NCBI GenBank assembly: GCA_014904985.1
Contig: MU129008.1
Location: forward strand, 171,375 to 215,800
Reading direction: 5' to 3'
From: Hydnum rufescens UP504
Lineage: Eukaryota; Basidiomycota; Agaricomycetes; Cantharellales; Hydnaceae
DNA: 44,426 bases
Shown: positions 20,900-31,718 of the stretch, piece by piece
Layout: each line of letters opens with the position of its first letter
Position numbering within the stretch: position 1 is the stretch's first letter
Made by a program: the position numbers and the translations under genes
Notes under the pieces: generated by a model
What the model saw: the letters and a program-made list of their open reading frames with translations, nothing else
Database searches by the model: none
What the model was told of the DNA's origin: nothing

Positions 20900-23183
20900 A
20901 GCCATATGATTGATTGGGACCAGGAGAAAAGCATGTGAGGTCATGATTATGGCCATGGGGCGCCCATTCACGATCATGGATCTGGAGAGGACGGGTGGGA
21001 GGGGGAGAATGAGCAGGTGTGGGGGTTGGGTGCTGTATCTGCACCTGAGTCCCGGAGCCAGGGAGTGACGCATTCGTTTCCTGGGCATCTCCTGCTGGGG
21101 TCTTCACTAGCCTGGCCTGAGCGTTCACCTCTGCAATCTCTGCAGTTTCCAGCATAATCTCTTTTCATGCTTCCAATTGTTTGATTCAACATTGTCCGGG
21201 TTTATGAAATGTTGCTGCAAATAGACTACTCCGGGACTTGCAGGCAGCTTGCCATCTCTCGACCTCACCCCATTCTTTCTGCCATGCTCAGCATTGATCC
21301 TCCGAATAATCTCAGCTTTGGCTTCCCAATCACCTTTCTGTGCCTTGGAAAGCAGCTGGGCAGCTTCATTGATTGCCTCAGCTTCTACTCATTTCTGCTT
21401 TTGTCTCTCTCCTATCTTGGCCGCCCTAGCGGACTTGACCACAGCGTCACTGGGAGTTGAATCATATGATGATATGTCAGAGTAATCATCATAAGGTAGG
21501 CCCTCAGAGGACTGATCCCAGAATTTGGCACATAGATCCTCTGCGTCATTCACCAAATCATTGATTGGTACAGAAGGAATGTGTGTGGAAGGATTGCTAT
21601 CTTTGAGGGATAACCAATCAATTTGAGAAGCAATTTCCACTTCAGTCATGCTTGGAGGAAATGGACCACTTCCCAGGATATGTCGGATTGTTGCGATCAT
21701 TCTGGGGTCCAGCTTCACTGATGTGGGGTCAGGAAAGAGTTCGTGGAGGAGGCATTGTTCCAAAGGCTCGTGACTTCCTGGAAGTCTATTTCCAGGATAT
21801 CCGCTGGGGGGTCGAGCTCGCCAGGGTTCAGGATGCAGGATATGTGCCAGACAGTGTTCAACATGGACAATATGCTGACTAGTAGGGAGGACTCTGCCTT
21901 CTGGAGCAGCCACCTGCACCCCTTCTGGCAACTCTTTGATGCTCCTAACCCCTGATTGCATTGGACCTTTGACTACACCAAAGGTCGGGACCCCATCCTC
22001 CAGTAATTCCTCTAACCACTGCAAATTGGCCTGCAACACTGGATATGCGAAAATGGTGCCAATAAGGGTTTCATCCATGCCCCTTTTGGGGGGTGATGCT
22101 CCAAATGTATGGGTGACTTGCCACACACATTGGTGAGCCAGTAAACGGGTGTAGCCTCCAAATTCATATGCACATCAGAGATTATCATAAACAGCTTGTG
22201 TGTGATGCACAGATGAAGAACGGGGAGTATCAAGGGAAGCACTGGATGGGGGTAGATGAGGCATGAAGTCTTTGCTGACAGGGATACTGAGTGACTCAGC
22301 AACTAATTTCCAATCCATGTACAGAGCTCTGTTTTTCTCCAGGAAATATGTAACATTCTTGTGGTAAGGTGACAATAGGAGGTAGCCACTAGAAGTTTTG
22401 AGCGCAAGCTCTGTTGAAAAGGGCTTGGGATCACTGGGCAGTCGTTGGATGTAAGGTCGGTATGGAGCAGATTTATTGTAAGTTGTGGGGATGCGGGTGA
22501 AGTCCTGGGGCATCACGCCAGGAGGTTCTTTAAGTACGGTGTCTTTGGGGCCATACTGCACCAGCATGTACATATCATCGGTAGTCCTCCCATGTTCCCA
22601 ATGACCAAAGAACTGGAATGGATGGCGACTGTTTGTATATGCTAATGACCATTCATATCTATCGAAACTATGCACCCAATTCCCTCGACCTGGAATGGAA
22701 ATCAGCATGAATGCAGAGCAGTGAGATGCAAAAATCAGTATACACACGCATATTCTGAATCACACACCTCGAGAGCTCATCCTTGTGGAGGGAGGCCCAG
22801 TCTACCAGTCCAGTCAGTGATGGAGATGGCATAAGAACACCATTTTCATCCCATGTCATGGCTTGACCTTCTCCAGCGAGGCAACAAAATGACCCTACAG
22901 TGGAGTCACCCTGACTGCCCTCGAGCTGGCTGCCAAACCCCTGACATGTCTCAGGACGATCCACTCCACCAGGGGAATCACACAGTGCACCATTGGACTG
23001 GCCAGTAGTCACCATTGAAACAGCAGGATTGGAGTATTTTTGGCAGACCCCGAGAACCCTTTCTACATGTCGATCAAAAGCTCTAACAACGAGTTTAGAT
23101 CTTGCTGGTACTGTCTTTGTTGATTGTTGGTTGCACAGGCCCCGACTACCTTCATAATCGAAATCTAACCAACTGTTAAGCAT
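20900..23183 (-). pseudogene. Multi-exon gene of unknown function, disabled by two TGA codons
   Basis: The minus-strand reading begins at ATG 23183. An intron near 22790-22692 (donor GTGTGTGATT or nearby, acceptor CATTCCAG) leads to a long frame from about 22690 to 21000 that includes DMYMLVQYGPKD, YLLLSPYHKNVTYFLEKN, WVHSFDRYEWSLAYTN, YTRLLAHQCVWQVTHTFG and SDISSYDSTPSDAVVKSARA. The frame is broken by TGA at 22175-22177 and 21387-21389, after which coding-like text continues in the same frame, so former CGA codons are plausible. It ends at TGA near 21132, or after a further intron. I do not recognise a domain; the style resembles uncharacterised Agaricomycete proteins found beside transposons. 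The start is only 113 bp from the divergent gene at 23297. Confidence 0.6.
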
Positions 23184-23296
23184 CTTTCTTTTTCAAAACA
23201 TTTATCTGTGTCCTAACAATTAGACCTACAGCGCCAAACCTTGTTCCTTCGATACTTCCACTAAATTTTCGCGGTCAATCATTCCCGCAGTGTGTC
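23184..23296. promoter_or_regulatory. Probable shared divergent promoter
   Basis: A 113-bp interval between two divergent start codons, pyrimidine-rich on the plus strand near the second gene. Position is the only evidence; no clear TATA box is seen. Confidence 0.35.
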
Positions 23297-24388
23297 ATGT
23301 CAACCATACAACACAAGTATATTGTAACATCAGGAATACTTGGTGTCGATCCTGGATTCAAGGCCTTGAAGTGGCACAGTGACATAGATACTATGTTCAG
23401 CATTGGGATCCTCCACCTTCTTGCTTGGTTCACAGCCACCCAAGTACATGTCACAGATATTTACGCTTGAGCTGATGTATGTGAACATCTCATTGTATTG
23501 CAAAAAAACATTGACTGATACAAACTAGAATCCCTACATTGTCGCCCTCATCGCTGATGAAGATATCGAACACGCCATGGACACCCTTGTCGGCAAACAT
23601 GAACTTACTGTCCGAGGAAGGGAAAGCATGGTTCATGTTTCCATATGCTGTGCTACCAGTACTGAGGAAGTTGAGACTCTAGGTAAGTCATGATCTATTG
23701 TAGTTTTAGCCTTCCTATGAGCTTACATCCCCCAGGCTTTCAAAAACTACCAAGAAATTTGGTTTGGTCTTGTTGGTCTGATCATCGACAGAAGCACAAA
23801 ATCTCATTTGACTATGTCAGTGTCCCAGAGAGGAGGAGAGATCTCGTGAGAAGCCTCTCTGACCTTCTGAACCCTTTCCCCCGGCCTATCGCAAACCAAC
23901 CGCTGCAAGGCCTTTGGTGGTATTGTTGGATGGGTGGATCTGGTGGGAAACATAAAGAAGCTGAGGCTGATGTGTTAGACGAAGCTAGGCTGTGCAACAA
24001 TCTGCATTTGTACAAACGCACCCAAACAGAGGGAGGTAGTGACTTCATGGACACTTCTCCTACCTCCCCAACCTGCATTGCCCAGCTGAGTCATGCTGCC
24101 ATCCCTCTACCAGCGGATGATGGAATGGATGGAATGGACGTTGATGAACTGCCAATGCCTGGAACTAGGGACACCGATGAGGCTCACGAAGATACCGCGG
24201 ACAAGCTTCCCGCCTTGCCAACCCGTGCCCCTGACCCTCCACCTGCGGATGATGGAATGCACATCAATGAACCCCCAGTATCTGGATCTGGGGATGTGGG
24301 CAAGGCTCATGACACTGCAGTGATTCCAAATTATTTCCATCCCCCATGTCCACATATTATTGAGGACTGGGTATTCTTTGAGTGCTAG
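23297..24388 (+). CDS. Intact three-exon gene of unknown function, 317 aa
   Basis: Exon 1 is 23297-23443 (49 codons), exon 2 23529-23682 and exon 3 23736-24388 (TAG). Introns are 85 and 53 nt: donors CAA|GTACAT and CTAG|GTAAGT, acceptors AACTAG and CCCCAG, with TTGACTGAT as branch point in the first. The joined length is 954 nt and the frame stays open throughout. The N-terminal half is mixed hydrophobic/charged. The C-terminal third is acidic and Pro-rich, with two copies of a PADDGM...ELP/EPP...D...AH...DTA repeat, so it is probably disordered. No signal peptide or known catalytic motif is seen. It is the only fully intact non-transposon gene in the window. Function unknown. Confidence 0.65.
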
Positions 24389-24500
24389 GATACCCATGTA
24401 TAATTCTAGTGGTTTAATACATTTCAGTTTAGGCTATTGCATGGGGTCCCACGGGGGATTTTTTGACCTCCCCCATGGGTTCAAAAACCACTGAGTAATC

Positions 24501-24547
24501 CTGTGACCTGTGACTGAACCTGTGGTAGGTTCAGTCACAGGTCACAG
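24501..24547. repeat. 21-bp perfect inverted repeat
   Basis: 24501-24521 and 24527-24547 pair perfectly around the loop GTGGT (starts CTGTGACCTG). It lies in a stretch with no gene and could be a small element end or a terminator-like hairpin. Confidence 0.85.
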
Positions 24548-25253
24548 GGGTGCTCATGAACTGAACCCCAGGCATGGTGTCATGCATCACAGATCCTGGC
24601 AAACTATGAAAAGGCTCCCTTTGAAATAGCCAAGTTGAGCCAAGTCTTTTGTTGAAAGGACTTGATCCAGATTCAGCCTAATTCATGGTATAAAATATAC
24701 AAGTCATTGGCTTGAGTCGAGTCAACCCAAGTCAAGTCAACTTTGGCAGTCGAGCCAACCACATCATTTTTGGCAATTAGCACAACCCCACTGGGGTCGC
24801 TTCGCACATCCCAGTTTCGTTACGGATCCAAATTTATCCACAGGCGTTATCACACTGGGGAGCACACCAATCATACTATGTAATATCTAATTATCTATTG
24901 TTGAATTAGGGTCTTTCATGATAACAAAAATGAGGCAAAAATGCACACAAAACCAATTCAGTTGGCCTCAAAAACGCTGTTTTTGGGTTCATTTGAGTTC
25001 TATTGTGAAACACCCTATTATTATCACAACTTATTTAGAGTACACACTCCTGCTTGCCTAAGGGGCTCACCTGCACACACACCACTATGCAGGTTTTTGG
25101 CACATTATTGGAACATCTTACTCCATTGTCACATTGTCTGGGTTGTTGGGGGCCACCATTGGTGCAGGCGATCATGTGGCTTTCACATGACTGGCTCTAG
25201 CAATGATCTGATTATATAGCTTGCAAACTGGCTGGTAAAAGTCAAATCTAGTT
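24548..25253. other. No gene seen
   Basis: Non-coding. A few GTCAAGTC/GAGTCAA repeats lie near 24710-24760. Nothing else recognised. Confidence 0.5.
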
Positions 25254-25990
25254 CTAAGCACCGAGGAAGTTGACACCCTTCTCGATGTTTTTCTTCAATT
25301 TGGGGAGAGCAGCCTGGATACGTTTCTCCTCCTCAGCAGAAAGCTAGCCCAACAGGTGAATCTTGGTGAGTCCTTCTGGCTGCAAGTAGGGAAGAAATAA
25401 TAATAAAAATCAAAAACATAGGTTGCAAATAGGGGCTAGTGGATTGCTTACACTCATTGCTAGGGAAGCACGTGACACCCTCACTCTCGTAAAGAGGAGA
25501 CTTGATGAAGGATGGTGTGATCACTCCCTTGTCGCCACCAGAGTAGACAAGAAGGCGAACGACACCAAGAGTGGTGATACCACACCTTTGCAGGGTTGAA
25601 CTTGCTTGCCTTCTTCAGGACTTCAGTGACGATTGAGATGGTGGAGTTCACAGGATCTATGTATATAAAAATTGACAGAGGGATCAAGTATAGTGCAAGA
25701 GAGAGGACAAACCAGAGGTGATGAGAATATGTGCCTCAGGGGCATCCTTGCTGACGGCCTGAGCGAGGTCCCAGACAATAGGCGCATTGGTGTTGAATAA
25801 ATTGACCTGCACAATGTTTGGCTTCTGTGGGACGCCAGCAGCAATGACGACGATCTTGGTTCCCTGGAGTGCATTGCCAAGCTTCTCCGATATATACCCA
25901 TTGACTTCTCCAGCAGTAGCAACATGGCTCATATCAGCAGCGATGCCGGGAGCCCTGCTAATATCATACAGACTAAGGGAGTGTGTCATA
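25254..25990 (-). pseudogene. Malate dehydrogenase (NAD, mitochondrial-type) pseudogene, internally deleted
   Basis: Malate dehydrogenase interconverts malate and oxaloacetate. The minus strand reads LSLYDI...APGIAADMSHV, then VVIAAGVPQKP and NLFNTNAPIV, an intron-like break near 25720, DPVNSTISIVTEVLKKASKF, then TTLGVVR, which jumps straight to GGDKGVITPSFIKSPLYESEGV. A final exon holds SAEEEKRIQAALPKLKKNI and the stop at 25254-25256. The N-terminal GxGxxG nucleotide-binding strand and roughly 100 central residues, including the region of the catalytic His, are absent. The substrate-binding motif normally reading GVPRKPGMTRDD has lost its arginines. Introns remain, so it is a DNA-level copy rather than a processed transcript. 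The family call is secure. Confidence 0.88.
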
Positions 25991-26820
25991 CTCAGCCAGT
26001 CATTGTTTGGCATATTCTTGTTCCACAGATTGTTGTTTGGGGCATTCATTTCCCGGTTCCGGTTCAGGCAATGACCTAGGATAATGTCAGTTAAAGCATA
26101 AACTAATGCAAAAAGAGTCTTTTTGTGTGGATGTATCTAGAGGATAATACTTAGCAGTGAACGGTAATGCCATTGTCATGCTAACTGCCGAAATTCTTCC
26201 CACACTTGAGCGGCATCGAGCTTATGGAGTCTGGCAATTAGCATAGGTACGCTGTACCTCTGCGGTGAGTTAATCAGGAATATCCGTGCCTTTTGTCTGC
26301 AACCGTATGATTTGAGAGACACAACAAACAAAAAACAGGAACTGGAGGGTTGGCACAGCACCAACCTCTGGACCTCCTTGAGACTGTAACCGTGTCTCTA
26401 TACGCCGTTTGCTGCTCAGTACTGAATGCCGGTCTCACTGGCATTTGGTGTCCTGTCATCGCAACACATGTGTTCTGTAGGGATCCCACTTTTGCTGGTG
26501 TTCAAAGCATCCCTGACCCATGGAGCTGGATACCACATAGATACTTACCTTCACGACAAAAATGCCAAATGACTGGCCCTATTTTGTGGAGGGGAGGTTT
26601 GTCTGTTACTGTGGTAACTCTCATAAGTACTAAAGGTTGTATCATCCCCAAGCATTAATCTTTCTTTCTGTCATTAGCTCTCTTGCTTCGTTCATGGACT
26701 TGCCAAAACATGGGGCGATGGTTTTGGAAGTGTGAAAATGGGGGATGTTGCTTCTGGCATACGTATCACTATGAATCATTGTGAAATATAGATTGCAACT
26801 AATCTACATTGTTTCTTTAG
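25991..26820. other. No recognisable gene
   Basis: Several short open frames on both strands, none with a family signature. A plus-strand frame at 26350-26658 is open for 102 codons but is not recognised. An acceptor-like TTTCTTTAG ends at 26820. Confidence 0.4.
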
Positions 26821-27366
26821 GCTGGTCCAATCATTGTGGCGCATCCGAACCCCCCACCCCCCAGCCTGAAGACTTTCAGATGAGGGGAACTCCCCAATCG
26901 TCCGTCCCCAGGCGTCCGTCCCAAGTCGTCTGTCCCCCAGTTGTCCATCCCCCAGTCGTTCATCCCCCAGTCATTCATCCCCCAGTCGTCTGTCCCCCAG
27001 TCATCCATCCCCCAGTCATCTGTCCCCAAATCGGCATTGCCACAATCGTCATTACTGCAGTCGTCGTTCTCTCCATTGTCGTTCCCTCAATTGCCATTCC
27101 TGCAATCATCATTCCCACAATCATCATTCCCCCAAGCGTCATTCCCGCAATCGACCTCTCTCCCCTTGGCACAACTGTCCCCCCATCCTTCCATCTCTAG
27201 CACCATGCTATCAAATTGAATCGTTTCTTTGGAGATAGAGCTCCAGGAGGTCACGGAGGTGCTAGAGGTGATGACCCAGTCAAGGGATGAAGTGCGCCTT
27301 GTGCTTGGAAATATTTTGGTGGCCCTGAATACCATTGTAGAAAACACACAGCTTGGTGGCACCTAG
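26821..27366 (+). pseudogene. Exon(s) of a gene with pentapeptide repeats and a coiled-coil tail, broken by TGA
   Basis: After an acceptor (TTTCTTTAG) at 26820 the frame reads AGPIIVAHPNPPPPSLKTFR, TGA (26881), a run of SxPQS-type pentapeptides encoded by 15-bp repeats (26893-27165), TGA (27217), then a Leu/Val/Glu heptad-like tail (IELQEVTEVLEVMTQ) to TAG 27364-27366. Both TGA codons could be former CGA. No family is recognised. The exon start resembles the starts of the P3 module exons. Confidence 0.45.
26893..27165 (+). repeat. 15-bp tandem repeat, about 17 copies
   Basis: Unit close to CCCCCAGTCGTTCAT, with later copies reading TTCCCACAATCATCA. The period is a multiple of three, so every frame stays open and encodes pentapeptides. 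Confidence 0.9.
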
Positions 27367-28309
27367 TTTCTCATTGTCATTCATCTTGCCTTCTGCTCAA
27401 AAAAAATGCTTTGTATATATCATGTATGCAATAATGATTTCATTTGATATGCCCTCTCAAAAAAAAGAAGATAACCTGGGACCCATAGCACAGGTCATTG
27501 CCATGAAGCACCTCCCAAGTTGGACAGCTTTGAGCTGCCCAACGGTAAATTCTGTATCTCGTGCTTTTTTGCCCTCCCTGTCACTCACTGCAGTGACCCA
27601 TTTTGTCCTCCCTGAATCCACGTGTCTTTCATGAATCAGTAAGTGTCAGCCCATACTGTAGTTTTCATGGTATCACATATGGTATGGTACCGTGAAAAAG
27701 GATGCAGAATTGATGGTAAGCACCATGTCTGATTCAGTCTAATTTGCTTAATATTCTCTAATATGGGTCTACCAAAATTAAGAAAAGTGACCAGGAGAAT
27801 TAGTATATATTAGGTAGGAGTACTACTGGGGCTACCGGGGTGCCCGGCGTTAGTGCATCGGTCATTGCCCATTGAAATAAATAATTTGCTTCTGTTACAT
27901 CCAAAAAACTCAGCGCCATCCATTGGTGCCCGCCCCCTCCAGCAGCGGGGTCACCATGCAGGGCAGTGCACAACCCCAAATGATGGCCGCACACCGGAAA
28001 TCAGGCCACCGGGGCCGCCCATTCACTTTGGGCAGTCATTGCCTATTCAAAACCAGCAGGATTCCCTTATTTGGAAATCACGTGTTAGCTCCCACTCCCT
28101 TTCATGGGCACTCCAGCCCGCTACAGGGCTTTTTTTGGCTGCCAATCACTGGTACTATATACTATGTATCTCCCTCTACATCATAGTACAGCTACTTGAT
28201 TAAAAAGACTATGATTTAAAATTAATTTACAAAAAAAATCGTGCGTGTCCAGCGCCTACAGGCACTGGGCACACAATCTAATCGATTAGGGAGGGGGAGG
28301 AGTTACAGG

Positions 28310-28350
28310 AGCCCACACACACAACACATTGTGTGCATGGGCTCTTTGTT
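28310..28350. repeat. Hairpin C, left copy of P3
   Basis: GAGCCCACACACAC...GTGTGCATGGGCTC. Related copies lie at about 31870-31905 and 43166-43201; the last is a perfect 15-bp stem, GAGCCCATGCACACA. It is next to a small CAGCGCC...GGCACTG hairpin. Confidence 0.75.
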
Positions 28351-28524
28351 TGGCTGCTAATCCCAATTCTGCGCTGGTACTTCTTTATAGTACTGGCCAT
28401 TGGGACTCACCTTCGTGATCCTCAAGATCCAGCGACAACGATGATGTCACCATTGTCATCGTCGCGTGAAGCATGAGAAGGGGGGGAGGGGGGGGCAGGA
28501 GCAGGCCGGCTAGAGTGATAGGTC

Positions 28525-28667
28525 CTGTAATGAAAATTATCATGGTGTCAGTGAGAGTTAAAGCACCACGAAAGGAGCAGCCTCATGCTGCCCCTCTCAC
28601 ACAAGACAATCGAGTTGTAAGAATAAACTTACCTTACCACCACACCCTAGCAATGCTGGGGTGTGGT
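28525..28667 (-). repeat. Module P3-L1 (minus)
   Basis: Hairpin B 28638-28667 (CCACACCCTAGC/GCTGGGGTGTGG); donor AAG|GTAAGT at 28632; hairpin A about 28568-28600, imperfect; acceptor ATTACAG at 28525. Intron 108 nt. Confidence 0.8.
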
Positions 28668-28915
28668 ATGCATAGTGTAGTCTTGCTCTTCAGTTTCTCC
28701 GCTCATGTGGGGCCATAAGACAGTGTGGGCTGTACCGTTGTCCATGGTAATTTGAAGCATGCGGGGGTTGTAAGACCCAGATTCGCATTTGGTGATTGGC
28801 GATCGAGTCTCGTCCAGGTGGAGGGAAGGGGTGGGGTCATAAGACCCATGGTCAGCATCGTCGATGTCATTTGAGGCATGGGAAATGCGGGTTGGGTGGG
28901 CAAGAGCAATAGATC

Positions 28916-29050
28916 CTGTAGTGAAAATAAATGTCGTTAGTAGGAATTAAAGCAATGCAAGAGGGGCAGCTTGATACTGCCCCTCTTGTATGAGACCATG
29001 AAAAAATTAACATACCTTATGACCACACCCAGCATTGCTCAGGTGTGGTC
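28916..29050 (-). repeat. Module P3-L2 (minus)
   Basis: Hairpin B 29021-29050; donor AAG|GTATGT at 29015; hairpin A about 28955-28992 (AAGAGGGGCAG/CTGCCCCTCTT); branch TACTAACG; acceptor ACTACAG at 28916. Intron 100 nt. The exon 28915-28633 is open for about 88 codons up to a stop inside hairpin B. Confidence 0.85.
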
Positions 29051-29179
29051 CTCAATGGGCGGTTTGGTCCCTTCACTTGGCTTAGGCACAGGGGGGCCAC
29101 AAGCCTTGCGATCCCTAAAAATGACAATTTACGTCATCGCTTGCATCATTCAATGGGCATGGGGCAATAGTGAGAGTCT

Positions 29180-29314
29180 CTATAGTAGAAAGTAGGTGTG
29201 TTAGTAAAAAATTTAATGAGTGTAAAAAGGGGTGGCTCAAAGCCACTCCTTTTCCACAGATATTTGGTATAAATTACATACCTGCACCAACAGACCCCAG
29301 AATCATTGGGGTCT
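29180..29314 (-). repeat. Module P3-L3 (minus)
   Basis: Hairpin B shortened to AGACCCC/GGGGTCT (29292-29314); donor GCAG|GTATGT at 29281; hairpin A 29222-29256 (AGTGGC/GCCACC type); branch TACTAACA; acceptor ACTATAG at 29180. Intron 102 nt. Confidence 0.85.
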
Positions 29315-30716
29315 GGGGGCCCGGGCTCTTGGTCTTGGTGCAGTCATCGTGGTGGTGGATATATGGCATGTTGATTGTCATCAGGTGAAGCCGAAACTCA
29401 ATGCCGGCACATACTGGGTTCAAAAAAGCGCCAAACATCTGGCAGACAACACCCAATGTGGGATTGTGAGAGTGTATATAGGAGTTGAAATGTATATATA
29501 TGATATTTAATAGCTACTTGGACAATACTCCTCAACCAATGAGTAAGATCCAAATAAGGAGATACATTATCACACTGAACAGGTGGCTAGTATGGAAGAG
29601 ATTCATCTCAAGATTAGATATTTCCATCATATAGAGGTATTGTGCTTGAAATATTTATTACAATGGATGCCAAACAATTTCAAGGTTCCCCAAGTCCATT
29701 AAGCCACATGTGCTGAGCCTGACAGTCTGACATTGTGATTTCTGAGCTCTTTGGGTAGGAGCATACTTAAATAATACAATTCACTTGTTTAAGTGACACC
29801 TCCACAAGGTCCCAGTATCCCCAAAGGTTCCCAAAGTCAGAATTTCCTTATTTGGGTATGTGTATCTCATCATTTTTCAATCATATCAGAGTATTAGGAC
29901 CCACCAATCAGGGATTGGGAATAAGCCTCTTATGCCTACAGAATCATATTTTGTTTATAATTTTTGATCCAAATGTTGTATCACAAGGTCTGCACTGAAT
30001 GCAATTGCCAAAGTGCAGTGTCATGGCACAGTGACACTTTCACAATTGCATTCAGTGCAGACCTTGTGATACAACATTTGGATCAAAAATTATAAAAAAA
30101 ATATGATTCTGTAGGCATAAGAGGCTTATTCCCAATCCCTGATTGATGGGTCCTAATACTCTGATATGATTGAAAAAATGACGAGATACACATACCCAAA
30201 TAAGGAAATTCTGACTTTGGGAACCTTTGGGGATACTGGGACCTTGTGGAGGTGTCACTTAAACAAGTGAATTGTATTATTTAAGTATGCTCCTACCCAA
30301 AGAGCTCAGAAATCACAATGTCAGACTGTCAGGCTCAGCACATGTGGCTTAATGGACTTGGGGGAACCTTGAAATTGTTTGGGCATCCATTGTAATAAAT
30401 ATTTCAAGCACAATACCTCTATATGATGGAAATATCTAATCTTGAGATGAATCTCTTCCATACTAGCCACCTGTTCAGTGTGATAATGTATCTCCTTATT
30501 TGGATCTTACTCATTGGTTGAGGAGTATTGTCCAAGTAGCTATTAAATATCATATATATACATTTCAACTCCTATATACACTCTCACAATCCCACATTGG
30601 GTGTTGTCTGCCAGATGTTTGGCGCTTTTTTGAACCCGGTATGTGCTGGCGTTGAGTTTCGGCCTCACCCGATGGATGCTACATTTGAGTGCCACAAGCA
30701 CGCCATACTGCCCAAC

Positions 30717-30854
30717 ACCACCCCCAGAAGCACTGGGTTGTGGTGCCAAGGTCAGTTTTTTCATATATGCATACTTGGGCGAAAGGAGTGGCTTTAAGCC
30801 ACTCCTTTTCCACTCATTTAATTTCGTACTAATACAACCTAATTTTAACTGTAG
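30717..30854 (+). repeat. Module P3-R1
   Basis: Degenerate hairpin B about 30717-30746; donor CCAAG|GTCAGT at 30751; hairpin A 30779-30810 (GGAGTGGC/GCCACTCC); branch GTACTAATA; acceptor ACTGTAG 30854. Intron 104 nt. Confidence 0.85.
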
Positions 30855-31001
30855 GGACCTATCGCTGTCGCCCATGCCCTTGACTTGAACGATGCCAACG
30901 ATGCCAATGATGACATAATCGTCATCGTTGTCGGCAATCACAGGACTTGTGATCCCCGTGCCCCAGCAAAGAGTCCAGCACACAAACCCACTAAGGAGTA
31001 C

Positions 31002-31139
31002 ACCACACCCTAGCGATGCTGGGGTGTGGTGATGAGGTAAGTTATCTTTTTGCTAGTCTTGTACAAGAGGGGAAGCATTAAGCTCTCCCTCTTGTGTTGT
31101 TTTGATTCTTACTAACGACATGACTCACTCCCACTATAG
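31002..31139 (+). repeat. Module P3-R2
   Basis: Hairpin B 31002-31030; donor GAG|GTAAGT at 31037; hairpin A about 31061-31096, imperfect; branch TTACTAACG; acceptor ACTATAG 31139. Intron 103 nt. Confidence 0.85.
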
Positions 31140-31327
31140 GATCAATTGTTCCTCCCCATCCACCTCTTCCCGCACCTCACCTGACGCCGATGCCAATGAT
31201 CCAGATAATGGGTCCTACAACCCACATCCTCACACCTCAACCGAAGTCACAACATGGATCACCAGTCTTATAGCCCCACATAACCAGAAAAACTGAAGAG
31301 CGAGACCAAAAGGAGTACAGCACAGTA

Positions 31328-31461
31328 CACTACATGCCAGCATTGCTGGCGTGTGCTGGTAAGATAGGTTGGCATGTATTCTGTGTAAAAGGGGCAGCTA
31401 TAAGCTGCCCTTTTTGTGCATCTTTATTTTTTTACTAATAACTCGATCCATCTTACAATAG
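31328..31461 (+). repeat. Module P3-R3, donor mutated
   Basis: Degenerate hairpin B (CCAGC/GCTGG core, about 31328-31360); donor position reads AAG|ATAGGT; hairpin A 31383-31418; branch TTACTAATA; acceptor ACAATAG 31461. Confidence 0.75.
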
Positions 31462-31583
31462 GGACATCATCATTGGTCGCACCCATGGCTGTACACCCCC
31501 CTGGTTCACGCAATGATGATGACAGCGACAGTCCCATCACCTGTCAATGACCACAGATCCTACGATGCCACCCGAGACCTGTA

Positions 31584-31718
31584 CCACCACACCCCACATT
31601 GCTGGGGTGTGGTGATCAGGTAAGTATATTAATCTGGTGTTTATTGCATGAAAGGGCAGCTTGGAGCTGCTCTTTCATGCTACTTGAATGTTCTACTGAC
31701 TGATACAATTTATTACAG
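31584..31718 (+). repeat. Module P3-R4
   Basis: Hairpin B 31584-31614 (ACCACACCCCA/TGGGGTGTGGT); donor CAG|GTAAGT at 31620; hairpin A 31646-31680 with a different outer stem, GCATGAAAG/CTTTCATGC; branch TACTGACTGAT; acceptor TTACAG 31718. Intron 99 nt. Confidence 0.85.

Noticed and set aside
20730..21155. Minus-strand Ser-His-rich open frame.
   Set aside because: The repeat is a GAATGG microsatellite, and nothing supports translation beyond the possible tail of the upstream broken gene.
1972..27219. TGA reassigned as a sense codon or read through.
   Set aside because: The TGA codons lie in otherwise decaying transposon genes, and the LTR differences show a CpG mutation process that explains them more simply.
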